Positions 3,888 through 5,532 of a stretch of DNA of 5,532 nt are shown here, in pieces. Each line of letters starts with the position of its first letter. Position 1 is the first letter of the stretch. Source of the DNA: Flavobacteriaceae bacterium (GTDB lineage Bacteria; Bacteroidota; Bacteroidia; Flavobacteriales; Flavobacteriaceae); the NCBI GenBank assembly GCA_016763595.1, contig JAESTN010000136.1, positions 1 through 5,532 on the forward strand, written 5' to 3'. Both the position numbers and the translations under genes were made by a program. The notes below the pieces were generated by a model. The model was not told where the DNA came from. It made no database searches and saw nothing but the letters and a program-made list of their open reading frames with translations.

Positions 3888-5532
3888 ATGGAAACCAAAC
3901 ATACCTTAGAAAGCGCATCTCAACTCCTTCAATCAGGTCAGATATTACCCGCGGGAACAGCCTTTCGTTATATTATTGAGCAAGAGCCACAAATAGGACT
4001 TGCTTGGTGCCAATTAGCCAATTGTTTGCTTCAACAAAACAAGGTACCTGAAGCATTGAATATTGCAAAAAGTGGACTGGATGCCAATCCCAATAACACA
4101 GATATCCTCTCTTTCTTGAGTATGCTTCATTGGAACCTTAATCAACCAGAACAAGCAGTAGACTACGGTGAAAAAGCTTCCGCTAAGGCAGGTAAACAAG
4201 CCATAATTACATACAACCTTGGCAATATGTATTATTCCCTGAACCGTAAACAGGAAGCCATTGGGGCTTTTAATAGCGCAATTGAGGCTGATCCGAAGAT
4301 GGCTTCGGGTCATATCAATTTAGGTATTGTACTTAGTGAAGAAGCCTTATACGACAAAGCACTACACCACCTAAATATAGCGATTACACTAAATCCCAAT
4401 AATCCTCAAGCACATAGTCAAACTGGAATGGTTTACCACGTTAAAGGGAACCTTGAAGATGCAAAAAATCATTACCACGCAGCAGAAGGACTCATTACCG
4501 ACCCCAAAGCAAAAGTCGAAATTTTTGTACTGATGGGCAACGTGTTACGAGATTTACAAGAGTCGAAAGAAGCCTTGGAATACTACCAAAAGGTCTTGGA
4601 AATAGACCCTAACAATGCCGTCGCGCTTCAGAATTCACAAACCCTTAGAAGCAGAAAAATACCTAAGTGGCACTTTGACATGCTGGCCGACACTGACCGC
4701 AATGACGCATATAACGAGGCTATCACTTCGATGATTTCACCTCAAGATACCGTGTTGGATATTGGAACTGGGTCTGGCTTGTTAGCTCTCATGGCAGCAC
4801 GAGCTGGAGCAGCACATGTTTGCGCAGTAGAAATGGTATCAGATTTGGCAGAAGTAGCTTCGGAAATAGTTACCGCCAACAATTATCAGGATATCATCAA
4901 CATCCATCACGATAAGTCAACCAACTTGAAAATCGGTAATCAGTTAGATCAGAAAGCAACCTTTGTGGTTTCTGAAATTCTGGATGCAGGCCTCTTGGGC
5001 GAAGGAGTAATCCCCTCTTTACGTCACGCTTGGCAAAACCTTCTGGAGCCTGGAGCAAAGTGCGTTCCTAAAGGCGCTGACCTCTATGGAATATTAATCG
5101 AAACGAAAGACTATCACAAGGTAAGTCCAGTCAAAGAGATTAGCGGTTTCGACTTGACTCCATTTAACAAGTTTTCCGATTCGGATGGTTATGTCACTAA
5201 GCATTTGGATCACCTTCCACATAAAGTAATGAGTGCTGTTTTCCCAATCATCAAGGTCGATTTTTATAACTTACCTCCTTCGGTATCCTTCGAAAACCCA
5301 ATCCTCACTCCTCTAGAAATTCAGGTTGAGAAAAGCGGTACAGTGCATGGTGTCGCTTTTTGGTTCAACTTACACATAACAGATCAGATTAGCATGTCAA
5401 CAGCACCAGATGGCGAAATGGTGCACTGGGGGCAAGCAGTATTTATCTTTCCCGAGGCCAAAACCGTTACGTCGGGAGACGTACTTCAAATCAATGTGAT
5501 ACAAACAGACACAGAAATCAAGTTTAAACTCG
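3888..5532 (+). CDS. TPR-PRMT protein, arginine methyltransferase-like (3' end outside window)
   Basis: The frame from ATG 3888 stays open to the right edge, giving 548 complete codons with no stop. Residues 36-243 form about six TPR repeats, for example 'YNLGNMYYSLNRKQEAIGAF' (109-128) and 'LEYYQKVLEIDPNN' (230-243), a likely protein-binding scaffold. A PRMT-type SAM-dependent methyltransferase domain follows. 'WHFDMLADTDRNDAYNEAI' (261-279) matches the substrate/SAM entry motif with Arg271. 'VLDIGTGSGLLAL' (289-301) is motif I, and AVE with Glu315 is the ribose-binding acid. 'SEILDAGLLGE' (362-372) supplies the double-E loop with Glu363 and Glu372, which in PRMTs hold the target arginine guanidinium. 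'VHWGQAVF' (512-519) corresponds to the THW loop, with Val in place of Thr. Spacing and the 'DAGLLGEG' sequence most resemble PRMT7/PRMT9. Human PRMT9 also joins TPRs to PRMT domains. The product probably methylates arginines in cytoplasmic proteins, but substrate and activity are unproven. There is no signal peptide. Some C-terminal sequence, possibly a second PRMT-like half, is missing. Confidence 0.88.
   Translation, partial: METKHTLESASQLLQSGQILPAGTAFRYIIEQEPQIGLAWCQLANCLLQQNKVPEALNIAKSGLDANPNNTDILSFLSMLHWNLNQPEQAVDYGEKASAKAGKQAIITYNLGNMYYSLNRKQEAIGAFNSAIEADPKMASGHINLGIVLSEEALYDKALHHLNIAITLNPNNPQAHSQTGMVYHVKGNLEDAKNHYHAAEGLITDPKAKVEIFVLMGNVLRDLQESKEALEYYQKVLEIDPNNAVALQNSQTLRSRKIPKWHFDMLADTDRNDAYNEAITSMISPQDTVLDIGTGSGLLALMAARAGAAHVCAVEMVSDLAEVASEIVTANNYQDIINIHHDKSTNLKIGNQLDQKATFVVSEILDAGLLGEGVIPSLRHAWQNLLEPGAKCVPKGADLYGILIETKDYHKVSPVKEISGFDLTPFNKFSDSDGYVTKHLDHLPHKVMSAVFPIIKVDFYNLPPSVSFENPILTPLEIQVEKSGTVHGVAFWFNLHITDQISMSTAPDGEMVHWGQAVFIFPEAKTVTSGDVLQINVIQTDTEIKFKL

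Noticed and set aside
4014..4313. Open frame of 99 codons on the - strand
   Set aside because: It lies opposite the TPR repeats of the long + strand frame, whose protein is clearly real.

Overview
The window looks like a piece of a Bacteroidota chromosome (Cytophagales/Sphingobacteriales-like; a guess from style, not a placement). The grounds are AT-rich DNA, starts without Shine-Dalgarno sequences, two predicted lipoproteins, the tail of a sulfatase, and long structured repeats around small accessory genes. Every gene I can support is on the + strand. Two are cut by the window edges: the sulfatase at the left and a TPR-methyltransferase at the right.

Layout. Bases 1-209 are the C-terminal 68 codons of a sulfatase, followed by a strong stem-loop (227-286), probably its terminator. 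The gap to 575 holds two diverged copies of a 34-base repeat (294-327 and 351-384) and a perfect 18-base interrupted palindrome (395-412). At 576-2090 lies a 504-residue lipoprotein with beta-propeller-like repeats.

Bases about 2117-3795 look like a small cassette array inserted between ordinary host genes. It holds an unknown 188-residue lipoprotein (2237-2803), a barstar-family nuclease inhibitor (3037-3315) and an unknown 123-residue protein (3316-3687) whose ATG directly follows the barstar stop codon. The units are separated by long imperfect inverted repeats that could fold into branched single-stranded structures: one complete (2816-3030), one lacking its outer right arm (3688-3795), and a possible degenerate one at 2117-2230. 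Each unit has its own matching inverted ends, GTTAGCTG/CAGCTAAC around the first and GTTGTGCTTAATTT/AAACTAAGTACAAC around the second. The innermost repeat core is shared between units. This is the logic of integron cassettes and attC sites, but the core bases do not fit the classical attC consensus and no integrase is visible here. The array genes are also poorer in G+C (25-30% in the rows I counted) than the last gene (40-47%).

From 3888 to the right edge runs an open frame of at least 548 codons. About six TPR repeats are followed by a protein arginine methyltransferase (PRMT) catalytic domain of the PRMT7/PRMT9 type, with the SAM-binding GxGxG motif, a double-E loop and an HW motif. PRMTs are typical of eukaryotes and unusual in bacteria, so this is the most striking single gene.

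No pathway joins all these genes. The sulfatase and propeller lipoprotein fit a surface or polysaccharide-related host background, the middle genes look like mobile accessory or immunity cargo, and the PRMT-like protein is probably a separate protein-modifying enzyme.
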